Shown here piece by piece: positions 1-9,000 of a DNA stretch of 64,000 nt. Positions within the stretch are counted from its first letter, which is position 1. Every line of letters begins with the position of its first letter. The stretch covers positions 86,579 to 150,578 of the forward strand of contig CAZCGE010000121.1 in assembly GCA_964498125.1 (NCBI GenBank). The letters are read 5' to 3'. Under the pieces are notes generated by a model, which had not been told where the DNA came from, ran no database searches, and saw only the letters and a list, made by a program, of their open reading frames with translations. The translations under genes and the position numbers were made by a program. The DNA comes from CAMDBL01 sp964498125. GTDB taxonomy: Bacteria; Pseudomonadota; Alphaproteobacteria; Rhizobiales; Hyphomicrobiaceae.

Positions 1-35
1 TCGAGACGACGACGGACGACAACGACGGATCGGCA

Positions 36-494
36 GTGGAGGCCGCGAGCATGGCAGCAGCACCTTTGGCGTCTCGGCCCGGTATGAATGGCAAACATTC
101 CGACCGAGCCGGAACATCGGTGATCGGACCTGACCTGACGATTGTCGGGAATCTCGTCTCGCGTGGCGAGGTTCATGTCGATGGCGAGGTGCAGGGCGAT
201 ATTCACGGTACCAACATTTCTGTTGGCGAACAGGCCCGCATCACCGGCAGTGTCGTCGCCGAGGAAGTCATCGTGCGTGGCCACGTCATGGGCTCGGTGC
301 GCGGCAAGCGGGTCGTGCTGCAGTCTTCCAGTCACGTCGAGGGCGACATTTACCATAGCTCGCTGTCCATCGAGCAGGGCGCCTTCTTCGAGGGCAAGTC
401 GCGCCGCTCCGACGACCCGCTCGGCGGGATTACCAAACCGGATTTCCCGAGGACGGGCGGACGTACTGGCGGGATCGTCCCGACCGCTGGATAG
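36..494 (+). CDS. Bactofilin (polymer-forming cytoskeletal protein)
   Basis: The protein has 152 residues. Bactofilins polymerise without nucleotides into filaments or sheets near the membrane and serve as scaffolds for cell-wall or envelope enzymes. The core, roughly residues 30-115, shows the short repeating turns of the family's right-handed beta-helix, for example GEVHVDGEVQGDIHG, GSVVAEEVIVRGHVMGSVRG and GDIYHSS. The N- and C-terminal tails (Ala/Gly/Pro rich) look disordered, as is usual. The first start in view is GTG at 36, with an ATG at 51, but the frame is open to the left edge, so the true start may lie outside the window. No partner gene such as a LytM peptidase is in view. The family call is safe; the cellular role is unknown. 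Confidence 0.9.
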   Translation: MEAASMAAAPLASRPGMNGKHSDRAGTSVIGPDLTIVGNLVSRGEVHVDGEVQGDIHGTNISVGEQARITGSVVAEEVIVRGHVMGSVRGKRVVLQSSSHVEGDIYHSSLSIEQGAFFEGKSRRSDDPLGGITKPDFPRTGGRTGGIVPTAG

Positions 495-496
495 TT

Positions 497-557
497 CATT
501 TTCCGCCAAAGTGGGCACCGGTTTGGCGTGAGACAAATGCGACAAACAAAGGACTAG
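497..557. repeat. Palindromic intergenic repeat, copy 1 (RIME-like)
   Basis: A block of about 60 bases is shared with 4440-4498. It contains the perfect inverted repeat CGCCAAA (504-510) / TTTGGCG (522-528) around an 11-base spacer, followed by a conserved stretch ending in gacaaacaaaggacta. It lies directly after the bactofilin stop and before the convergent YhaN stop, so it could act as a transcript-end hairpin, but it has no T-tract. Repeats of this general look are common between genes in Rhizobiales genomes. Confidence 0.75.
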
Positions 558-585
558 GCGCGGCGTTGCGCGAACGACGCAATCG

Positions 586-3210
586 TCAGCGCGCATTCCA
601 CGGTTCCAGCTTGAGTTCCGTGCCGCCAAGCCGGCTGAAAACCTGCGACCGGCACGTCAGCACGATCACCTGATGGCTGACCGCCGCCTGCTCGATCACG
701 TGAAACATCCGCGCGATGCGGTCATCGTCGCTATACACCAGCGCGTCGTCGAGGATGAGGGGCGTCGGAAAGCCGGCTTCGGCCAGCAACCGGCCGAAGG
801 CTAGCCGCACGAGAACCGAGACCTGCTCGTGCGTACCGCCGCTCAGTTGCGAGACGGGCTCGGCCACGCCATTGCGCAGCAGCGTGGTGGCCCCAAGCTT
901 ATCGTCGAATGTAACGCTGGCTGATGGAAACAACTCGGCGAGGTAGGGCGCGAGCTGATCCGTCACTGGTTTCAGATAAAGGTCGCGCTGGGCGCGTTCA
1001 GTGTTTCCGAGTTCGGCGTCGAGCAGGCGCAGCGCGTCCAGAACGTCCTCCAGGCTGCGCACCGCCGCGTTCGCCCGTTGCAACTCACCCTCGAGTTCCT
1101 TGACGCGCCGCCCGCCGCCGACTTTGAAACTTTCCTCCAGCTCGCCTTCCAGCCGCTCGATGCCGCGGGCGAGACCTTGGATCTCATCGCCGCGCCGCTT
1201 AAAGGCCGCCTCCGCTGCAGTGCGCTGGGCGGCAAGGCCGGCGATTTCCTGCTCGCCCGGTGCCGCCGCCGCCAGCAATCTGGCCGCTCGTTCCGCCGTG
1301 GCCGCCGCCGCCTCGGCTTTCTCCAGAGTCGCGGCAAGCCGCGCGCGTGCCTCGCCATGCATGGACGCCGGCGGCAGCGCGCGTGCAATCGACTGCTGTT
1401 GCTGAGCGCGGGTGGCAATCGCGCCGGCCAGCCCATGCACCTGGTCGCGAAGGTCGCCGGCGACCTTGGCAAGCCCTTCGGCCTTGCGACGCGATTGCGA
1501 CAGCTCCGCACGGACCGATGCGATCGAGTCCTCGATCTCGGCGCGCGGCGGGGGCTCGATCGCAACTTCGGACGGCAGCGCCAGCTCCAGGTCGTGCACG
1601 ACCGCCGCCATCGCATCGATGCCGTCCGGGGCCAAGGCGGCAAGGCGCGCCCGGGCGCCTTCGAGGTCGTGCGCAATGGATTGCCGCGCCGCGTTGGCCT
1701 TGCGCGCCGCATCCACGTCAGGAACGCCGCACTGCTCGAGCAGTCTGGCGAGGCTTTCGCGGCCCTTGCCGAGGTCGATCCGGTCACGGTTCGAATCTGC
1801 GCCGCCGCCGGCTGCAATGCGGATGCTGCCAACGCCGGCGATCTCCAGCACCAGCACGCCATCGACCGTGATCGCACGGCCGCCCGGCACCGCCCGGCCT
1901 TCTGATCGGACGGCGCCGTCGCCGCCAGGGACATAATCGACACTCACCGTGGGCTGAGCGGCGATCAACCGGGCATCGAGCGCCGCAATGGCGCGCTCCT
2001 CCCGCTCCAGCGTCTGCATCCGGTCAGCTGTCGTCGGGTGGTGCGCCAGGTCGTGCGCGAGACCCGTGATCACGGACTCCAGTTTGCGGGCCTGTGCCAA
2101 TTTCTGTACGGCCTCGTCGCGCAGGCGGCAGCGCGCGGCCGCCGCGTCGAATTGCGTGCGTGCGCGAAACAGGTCCTGATGCTGCTGTTCCTGCTCGGTG
2201 AGTTGGTGATGATCGGTGGCGGCGCGCTGGGCGGCGTCCCCGGCGCCGGCTGATGCGGGCGTGAGAGCATCGAGCCGGACCTGGTCAGCATGCGCGCTTT
2301 CCGTGAGCTCGGTCAGGTCGGCGAGCTGTTTGTCGAAGGCCGTCAGTGCGTCCCGAGCGAGCCGCGCATCGGCAGCCCTGGCATGCGCCTCGCTGTGCAG
2401 GGCCTGCGCCTTGCGCGCGTCGGCAAGCTGCTGTTCGGCGCCGGCAACGGCATCGGCCAATTGGATCTCGGCGGTGCTAGAGCCCAGGGCCTGCTGGCGG
2501 GTGCGCAAACTCTCCAGTTCGTCCAGGCTCGCCGTCATGGCCTGCTCGGCGGCGCGTGCCGCTGTCAGCGCGGCCTCGATGTCCTTGCGGTGCGACAAGG
2601 CAAGGGCATAAGGCGAGTGCGCCTTGGGACGCGCGCGATTGGCTCGCGTCGTCTGCTCGTCCAGCAGGTCGCTGACCCGGCGACGCACCCGCGACAGCTC
2701 GACGCCACCGGCAACGGCCGTGATCTCGGCCTCGATCGCGCTTTGCAAAGCCGACTGCTCGGCGTCCTTGAGGCCGCGGCGGACGAGCGCGGTGTCCTGG
2801 CCGATCCACAACAAGCCAAAGCGACCGGCGGAATTGCCGCCGTATGCGATCAGCTCGGACAGTCTCTCGTCGGCCTCGGCGCCTTTGGCCCGCAGCTGAC
2901 CCGAGGTCAGATCCGTCAGCTCGGCCAGCCGCCCGCGACCTTCGCTGAAGCGCTTGAGGATCCGCCATGAGCCGCCCTGGGCTTCGAAATCGATCTCGAT
3001 CAGCGGCTCGCCGCCGGTGCGCGGACGAATGCCGCCAAAGGACGTGGTCGTGTGTTTCTGCAGAAAGCCGGCCTCGATCGCTCGGTATATGGTCGATTTG
3101 CCGAGTTCGTTCGGTCCAGCCAGCACGTCGACGCGACCGCTGAGGCCCTCGATGGCCACGGGCTCGCGGAACATCCCGACATCCTTCAGCCTGATGGCGC
3201 GTATCTTCAT
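586..3210 (-). CDS. YhaN-type AAA ATPase (SbcC/Rad50-like)
   Basis: This 874-residue ABC/SMC-type ATPase has its ATPase halves at the two ends and a long Ala/Glu/Arg-rich coiled-coil region between them. Walker A is GPNELGKST at residues 32-40. The C-terminal part carries the ABC signature (LSGGTHEQ) and a Walker B-like PLILDDALVYSDDD, then a switch-type stretch VIVLTCR. This is the YhaN arrangement, related to SbcC/Rad50, which holds DNA ends and drives the partner nuclease. The start codon overlaps the stop of the upstream metallophosphoesterase (ATGA), so the two are translationally coupled and probably form one complex. A role in DNA break processing is inferred from the SbcCD family; it has not been shown for YhaN itself. 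Confidence 0.88.
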   Translation of the reverse strand: MKIRAIRLKDVGMFREPVAIEGLSGRVDVLAGPNELGKSTIYRAIEAGFLQKHTTTSFGGIRPRTGGEPLIEIDFEAQGGSWRILKRFSEGRGRLAELTDLTSGQLRAKGAEADERLSELIAYGGNSAGRFGLLWIGQDTALVRRGLKDAEQSALQSAIEAEITAVAGGVELSRVRRRVSDLLDEQTTRANRARPKAHSPYALALSHRKDIEAALTAARAAEQAMTASLDELESLRTRQQALGSSTAEIQLADAVAGAEQQLADARKAQALHSEAHARAADARLARDALTAFDKQLADLTELTESAHADQVRLDALTPASAGAGDAAQRAATDHHQLTEQEQQHQDLFRARTQFDAAAARCRLRDEAVQKLAQARKLESVITGLAHDLAHHPTTADRMQTLEREERAIAALDARLIAAQPTVSVDYVPGGDGAVRSEGRAVPGGRAITVDGVLVLEIAGVGSIRIAAGGGADSNRDRIDLGKGRESLARLLEQCGVPDVDAARKANAARQSIAHDLEGARARLAALAPDGIDAMAAVVHDLELALPSEVAIEPPPRAEIEDSIASVRAELSQSRRKAEGLAKVAGDLRDQVHGLAGAIATRAQQQQSIARALPPASMHGEARARLAATLEKAEAAAATAERAARLLAAAAPGEQEIAGLAAQRTAAEAAFKRRGDEIQGLARGIERLEGELEESFKVGGGRRVKELEGELQRANAAVRSLEDVLDALRLLDAELGNTERAQRDLYLKPVTDQLAPYLAELFPSASVTFDDKLGATTLLRNGVAEPVSQLSGGTHEQVSVLVRLAFGRLLAEAGFPTPLILDDALVYSDDDRIARMFHVIEQAAVSHQVIVLTCRSQVFSRLGGTELKLEPWNAR

Positions 3211-4331
3211 GGGCTGTCCGCACCCGCGCGCGTGATTTCCACCAGATGCGCGAGCGCGCGGCCAGCCGTCTTGCGCTGCGCTGCCTCACCCTGCGTGGAC
3301 ATCGCCGTCAATCGCTCGGCGACCGCGGCCAGGCGCGGATCGGCGAACAGGCGGGCGATATCCGCCGGCTCCGCGCGGGTTGCCAGGCCTGCGTCGTCAA
3401 CGTCGAGGTAGCGCACGCGTTCGCTCAGCCGCGAGCGCCATTGCGCCAAGCCCGCGCGGTCCTCGGCAAGCAGCGAGCCCTCGAGGGCGAGGCGCAACAG
3501 CAGGCGGTCGGCCGCTGGCGCCAGCTGGATCAGCTCGGCTTCCAGCGTGGCCAGGTCGGCAAGGCTCGCAATCGCCGCCGTGCGCGCGGCCCAGACGAAG
3601 TGTCCGGTCTTTGCCGGATCGATCGTGGGCTCGGCGTTACCGGCCAAGCGCACGACGAGCGCATGGCCAGCGGCGGCATCGCCAAAGCGATCAGGCTCTG
3701 GCGTGCCGGCGTACCACGTGTTGGGCGAAATGCGCTTCATGCCGTGCCAGTCGCCGAGCGCCAGATAAACGAGCCCAGCCTTGCGCGCGCGTGCCGGATC
3801 GATGGTGCCGCTGCTGCCGCCGCCCTCGAAATCGTAGACCGAGCCATGCGCCAGACCGATACGCAGCTCGCCTGCCGGAGTTGCAGTGCCGTCCATCCAG
3901 GCGGTCGGGTCTGAACTGCGCCCCTTGGCCGTCAGCGGCGCCGCCAGCAGCCAGATGCCCGGCTCAACCTCCACTGGTCCTGTCGCCACGTGCGGACGCA
4001 GGTTTGCCGGGAGTTGACCGGATGTCAGGCGATGCCACAAACCGCCCGGCCGGGCAGGGTCATGGTTGCCCGGCAGCAGATGCCAGACGACGTCGCCATG
4101 GCGGGCCATGCGCTCGATGGCCGGCGACAGCACGCGCCGCGGCAGTGTTTCCGCATCGAACACGTCGCCCGCCACGAGCACGTGGGTCGCGCCCGCCTTG
4201 CGCGCTACGCCGGCGATCGTTTCGATTGCCGACAACCGCGCTTCCTCCAATAGGCCGCCGAGCCGATCGTCAAAAGCCCGAAATGGCCGGCCGATCTGCC
4301 AGTCGGCGGTATGCACGAAGGTGAAGGACAT
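3207..4331 (-). CDS. YhaO/SbcD-type metallophosphoesterase (DNA repair exonuclease family)
   Basis: This calcineurin-like phosphoesterase of about 374 residues has all the usual motifs in order: HTADWQIG near the N-terminus (D, H), VAGDVFD, LLPGNHDPARPG, and a later LGDWHG. These ligate the two metals of Mre11/SbcD/YhaO nucleases. I start at ATG 4331 because homology begins at once (MSFTFVHTADWQIG); an upstream in-frame start at 4364 would add 11 unsupported residues. Its stop overlaps the start of the YhaN-like ATPase by four bases, giving a two-gene operon like E. coli yhaO-yhaN. Likely cytoplasmic and DNA-acting; the exact substrate is unknown. Confidence 0.87.
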   Translation of the reverse strand: MSFTFVHTADWQIGRPFRAFDDRLGGLLEEARLSAIETIAGVARKAGATHVLVAGDVFDAETLPRRVLSPAIERMARHGDVVWHLLPGNHDPARPGGLWHRLTSGQLPANLRPHVATGPVEVEPGIWLLAAPLTAKGRSSDPTAWMDGTATPAGELRIGLAHGSVYDFEGGGSSGTIDPARARKAGLVYLALGDWHGMKRISPNTWYAGTPEPDRFGDAAAGHALVVRLAGNAEPTIDPAKTGHFVWAARTAAIASLADLATLEAELIQLAPAADRLLLRLALEGSLLAEDRAGLAQWRSRLSERVRYLDVDDAGLATRAEPADIARLFADPRLAAVAERLTAMSTQGEAAQRKTAGRALAHLVEITRAGADSP

Positions 4332-4439
4332 CGCGGCGGGGGCACCTGGAAGCTGGCGTTGCAAAGCCGAAGTTCTTATTTTGTTCCTTCGCCGAAGTCA
4401 ACGGAACTCGTCAATTATCGACAGAAATCCTGGACAGAG

Positions 4440-4498
4440 CATTTTCCGCCAAAGTGGGCACCGGTTTGGCGTAGAAAATGCGACAAACAAAGGACTAG
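4440..4498. repeat. Palindromic intergenic repeat, copy 2 (RIME-like)
   Basis: Second copy of the block at 497-557. The perfect inverted repeat is CGCCAAA (4447-4453) / TTTGGCG (4465-4471), again followed by gacaaacaaaggacta. It lies in the 288-base gap between the YhaO-like start and the KpsD-like stop. Confidence 0.75.
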
Positions 4499-4538
4499 AG
4501 CGCTTTCCCCTGATTCAATGCGAGTGGAAAGCGCTCTA
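4496..4538. repeat. 13-bp-arm palindrome joined to repeat copy 2
   Basis: The perfect inverted repeat TAGAGCGCTTTCC (4496-4508) / GGAAAGCGCTCTA (4526-4538) has a 17-base loop and begins inside the last bases of the preceding repeat. It is absent from copy 1, so the two together look like a composite mobile palindromic element. It could end transcription from the KpsD gene side, but no T-run follows. Confidence 0.7.
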
Positions 4539-4619
4539 AGCACCGCAGCCAACGGCGACCCTGCTCATGCCGTGGGGTGGGTTCGAGGGAGCCTGTGGGA
4601 CCAGTCCGATCCGCCCGGC

Positions 4620-5759
4620 TCAATCGAGGCCGTTGACCACGCGATTGCCGACGCCGGCGCTGGACGTGACGAGATTGACGAGCTTGAGCAGTTTGGAGGC
4701 CTCGGCACCTTCCGCATTGGCGACGTAGACGACGTCCTTGTCACGCAGCTTGAACCCGCTGGCGTAGAAATAGGCCTGCGGTGCGCGCATGTTGACGCGG
4801 TAGACCACCGGCACGCGGCCAGTGGTCGTGGCGGGAAGCGCCGTTGTGAACTTCGCCACGGTGTCGACCCGCTCCTGGCGGAACACGAAGACGCCGCCGG
4901 CATCGGCGCGCGTATCGATCAGCCCCCCCGTCGCGGCAATCGCCTCCAGGATGTTCACCTGCACGGCCTCGAAGGGATAGACGCCCGGCTTTTGCACCGC
5001 ACCCGACACGGTGTAGCGCCTTGGCTCGTAATTGACGTAAACCTGATCGCCGGTCTGGATCAGGACGTTTTCCTGCTGATCGTCGACGATGGCTGAAAGG
5101 AGCTGCTGGGCCCGCGTCTCGCCGCGCATGACCAATACGGTTGTTTCGCGTGCCGGATATTTCGTACCGCCGCCCGCAGCGATCAGGTCGAGCAGGCGAT
5201 CACCCTTCAGCGACAGGGGGTAGAGACCGGGTTTGGCCACCTCGCCATTGAGCACGACGGTGTTGGCCCGGTTCTCGACGATGTTGACCGTCGCCTGCGG
5301 TTGAATGGCCCGATCCGACAGGCTTTCGACGATGCGCTTCTGCACCTCGAAGGGGGAGCGGCCGGCCACTTTCAGGATGCCGGCATAGGGCAGCGAAATC
5401 TCGCCACTGGGGCTCACGGCCATTGCAGGAAACGCGGCGCTGCGGCCGCTTTGACTGGAAAATAGGCCGCCCTCACCCGCCTCCCAAATGGTGATCTGCA
5501 GGACGTCGCCGACGCCTATGCGCGGCTGCAAGTCCTTGATCCGGGTCGGCATTAGGCGTCGGCTCAGCCCGTGCGAACCGTCGGCGTTCAATTGCGCGAC
5601 AATGTCTTGATTGAGATCGAGCAGGACGTAGCTGTCGGCGGCTCCGCTGCGCTCGCCAAACGCTATTTCACGGCCGGTCGGACCCGACGTGGGCAACGCG
5701 CCACAGGCTGCCAACAGCAACGTGACAGCGCATATCATGCACTGCCAAACGCGCGGCAT
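4620..5759 (-). CDS. Capsule polysaccharide export lipoprotein (KpsD/Wza-like, Poly_export + SLBB)
   Basis: Outer-membrane or periplasmic export component of an ABC-dependent capsule system, about 379 residues. Starting at ATG 5759 gives MPRVWQCMICAVTLLLAAC, a lipoprotein signal peptide with lipobox LAAC and lipidated Cys19; an upstream start (5810) would bury the signal. Next comes a Poly_export domain (around IGVGDVLQITIWEAGEGG and SPSGEISLPYAG), then SLBB-type repeats (ANTVVLNGEVAKPGLYPL, RYTVSGAVQKPGVYPFEA). The gene diverges from the polyketide synthase and lies in the same locus as KpsE, KpsT and KpsM homologues, so it very likely forms the outer-membrane end of that exporter. Confidence 0.88.
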   Translation of the reverse strand: MPRVWQCMICAVTLLLAACGALPTSGPTGREIAFGERSGAADSYVLLDLNQDIVAQLNADGSHGLSRRLMPTRIKDLQPRIGVGDVLQITIWEAGEGGLFSSQSGRSAAFPAMAVSPSGEISLPYAGILKVAGRSPFEVQKRIVESLSDRAIQPQATVNIVENRANTVVLNGEVAKPGLYPLSLKGDRLLDLIAAGGGTKYPARETTVLVMRGETRAQQLLSAIVDDQQENVLIQTGDQVYVNYEPRRYTVSGAVQKPGVYPFEAVQVNILEAIAATGGLIDTRADAGGVFVFRQERVDTVAKFTTALPATTTGRVPVVYRVNMRAPQAYFYASGFKLRDKDVVYVANAEGAEASKLLKLVNLVTSSAGVGNRVVNGLD

Positions 5760-5847
5760 CGAGCCGACTGACGTCGCTACAACCACCTGTACCCCCATCC
5801 CGCCGGACACCTGTCGGGCCTAGATGATTCGTCAGTGAGACGCACCC

Positions 5848-5940
5848 TTGAACTGCGCACGTTTGGCGGTCAGATTGGATCAGCAACACAATTCTAGCCG
5901 TATGTTGCCGATTGACCTTGTGCGGCGGGCCCGATAGTCC
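5848..5940 (+). promoter_or_regulatory. Divergent promoter region, candidate -35/-10 pairs toward the polyketide synthase
   Basis: The 274 bases between the divergent KpsD-like and polyketide synthase genes must hold both promoters. Two plausible sigma70-like pairs face the synthase: TTGAAC (5848-5853) with CAGATT (5871-5876), and TTGACC (5912-5917) with a poor TAGTCC (5935-5940), both with 17-base spacing. Alphaproteobacterial promoters are weakly conserved, so these are only candidates. Confidence 0.25.
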
Positions 5941-6033
5941 CGTGAATACGTTAAGAAGGTGCTATCAGGCGTTACAACTCGGGAATCCTGGCCGCGTCCT
6001 GTCGCCAGGTCGAAATCTAGTCAGCAGGTGAAC

Positions 6034-9000
6034 GTGACTCGCTCGGACGTCGTCGACATTATTGGGCGGGCCTGCCGGCTTCCTGGTGCGCCGAATTGTG
6101 CCGCACTATGGGACGTGCTTGCGCAGGAGCGCTGCACCGTCAGCGAAATCGACCAGGATCGCTGGGCCAAGGCGCGTTATTTCAATCCGCGCCAGGGCGA
6201 GCGCGGCAAGAGCTACACATTCGCGGCAGGTGTTCTGGACAATGTTTGGGGCTTCGATCCCGGTGTTTTCGGTCTCTCACCGCGCGAGGCCGAAAGCATG
6301 GACCCGCAACAGCGGGTGCTGCTGCAAGTCGTCTGGGAGGCGCTAGAGGATGCCGGGGCGCCGCCATCGTCGCTGGCTGGGCAATCCGTCGGCGTGTTTG
6401 TTGGCGTATCGAGCACCGACTTGGCGACACGGCGCTCGCATGATGTTGGTGCTGCCGATGCCTATACGATGACCGGCAGCACGCTGTCGCTGGTCGCCAA
6501 TCGCATTTCATACGTGTTCGACTGGCACGGGCCCTCCTTCAGCGTCGATACGGCCTGCTCCTCATCGCTGGTGGCATTGTCGCAGGCATTGGATGCCCTA
6601 CAGGCGGGCAGCATCGACACGGCGGTGGTCGGCGGCGTCAACATGCTGCTGAGCCCGTTTCCGTTCCTTGGCTTCGCGGCGGCGCGCATGCTGGCGCCCG
6701 ATGGCCGCTGCCGGCCGTTCGATGCCAATGGCCAGGGTTATGTCCGCGCCGAGGGCGCAGTGGCGCTGGTGCTGCGGCGTCGCGATGCCGGCGCCATCGG
6801 TGTCGGGCGGCGCTATGCCGAAGTGGTGGCAGGTGCCGTCAACTCCGACGGGCGGACGTCCGGCGTGAGCTTGCCGTCGGCGGAGTCGCAGGCCGCACTG
6901 TTGGAGGCCCTTTACCGAAAGGCAGCGATTGATCCCAACGATTTGGCCTTTGTCGAGGCGCACGGCACCGGCACGCGCGTCGGCGATCCGGCCGAGGCGG
7001 AAGCCATCGGCCGCGTGCTCGGCCAGCGACGGTGCCGTCCGCTGCCGATCGGCTCCATCAAATCCAATATCGGGCATCTCGAGCCGGCCGCCGGGCTCGC
7101 GGGCGTGCTGAAAGCCATCCTCGCCTTCGAGCATGGCATGCTGCCCGCCTCCCTGCATTTCAAGACGCCCAATCCCACCATCCCGTTCGAGGAGCTCAAC
7201 CTCGCGGTCGCCGGTCGGCCGGTGCCGCTGACGCGGGGGGCAACGCCTTTCTGCGCCGGCGTCAGCGCGTTTGGCTTCGGCGGCACCAACGCCCACGTCA
7301 TCCTGCGCGAGGCGCAGGCCAAAGAAGCGCCGCGTCGCGCCAGCGGTCGGCCGGCGCCAAACGCCGGCCTGCTGATGCTGTCGGCGCACTGCCAGGAGGG
7401 TCTTGCGGCCCTGGCCGCTGCGACCCGCGATCTAATCCAGCAGGACTGCGGCGCCGATGCCGACGTGCAGCCGCTTGCCGCCGCCGTGGCGACACAACGC
7501 GAGTCCTTGCCCGAGCGGTTGGTGATTTCCGCCGCCAATCCGAGCCGCGCTGTCGAGGCTCTAGATGCCTTCCTGGCGGGGCAGCGGACGCCATCGGTCA
7601 CCACCGGACGCGCGGTGTCGCGTGCGGCCACCGTCGCCTTCGTTTATGCGGGTAATGGCTCGCAATGGGCCGGCATGGGGCGCGTGGCGTACCAACACAA
7701 CCCTATATTCCGAACACGTCTCGAGGCGCTGTCGCGACGCTTCACGGAGATCGCCGGCTGGTCCTTGACGGAACTCCTGCTGGCGGACGACTTGGCCGAG
7801 CGCCTGGCCAGTGCCCGCATCTCCCAGCCGCTGTTGTTCGCCATTCAGGCGGCGCTGACTGACGCCCTGATGAGCCAGGGCGTCGAGCCTGCCTACGTCG
7901 TCGGGCATAGCGTCGGCGAGATCGCGGCCGCCTATGCCAGCGGCGCGCTCGACGAAACCCAGGCGCTGCGCGTCATTGCCGCGCGCAGCGCCGGCCAGGA
8001 ATTGGCGCGCGGTCTCGGCACCATGGCGGCATTGGCCTTGCCGGAAGCCGACGCGCGGCAGTTGATCGAGGACAGCGGTTGTTCCGCGGTCGAAGTCGGT
8101 GCGATCAACAGTCCCAAGAGCGTGACGCTGTCTGGCCCGAGAGCCGAGATCGAGCGCTGCGCACACCTGGCCTCGGCGCGGGGATTGCGGGTCAAGGTGC
8201 TCGATCTCGAATACCCGTTCCATTCCGCGCTGGTCGACGTGGCGCGTCAGCCGTTGCTCGATGACTTGCAAGGATTGAAGCCCACGGCCAGCCGCATCCC
8301 GCTCGTCTCGACCGTGACCGGCGACATTTTGGCGGGCGAGACCCTCGATGCCGGTTACTGGTGGCGCAACGTGCGGTCTCCGGTCCGCTTTGGCGAGGCA
8401 ATCAAGCGCGTCGCCGACCTTGGCGCCCGCGTTTTCATCGAGATTTCACCTCGAGCCATCCTGCAGGGGTACTTCGCCGAGAGCCTTGGCGAGTTGTTGC
8501 AGCAGTCGGCGCTGATCCCCAGTCTCGGGATGGCTGACGACCCCGAGCATGATCCAGTACAGGCCACCACGGCCCGCGCGCTTGCGCGTGGCGCCAGGAT
8601 TGATGTCGATCGCGCCTTCGGACCCGCGCCCACGACGCTGCGCCTGCCGCATTATCCCTGGCAGAACCGATCGCTCGACGTTGCACCAAGCCTGGAGGCC
8701 ACCACCGTATTGCCGACCGGCGCCGGGCTGCACCGGTACCTCGGCTGGCGCGAGAGGACCGGCCTGTCGGAGTGGTTCAGCCATCTCGACACCAGCCTGT
8801 TTCCCGAGCTGGGTGACCACAAGATCGGCGGGCAGGTGTACGTGCCAGGCGCCGTGCTCGCCGAGATGGCCGTGGCGGCTGCCCGCGACTGGCTTGGAGA
8901 GCAACGGGTCGAGATTTATGACTTCGACATCCTGGCGCCGCTCGTCCTCGCCGCCGACCATATGCGCGAAGTGCGGACATCGATCGATGCCGGCAGCCGC

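Noticed and set aside
1078..1905. Long open frame on the plus strand
   Set aside because: Antisense to the YhaN-like ATPase coiled-coil region; Arg/Gly/Ala-rich shadow typical of high-GC DNA, with no ribosome site or family.
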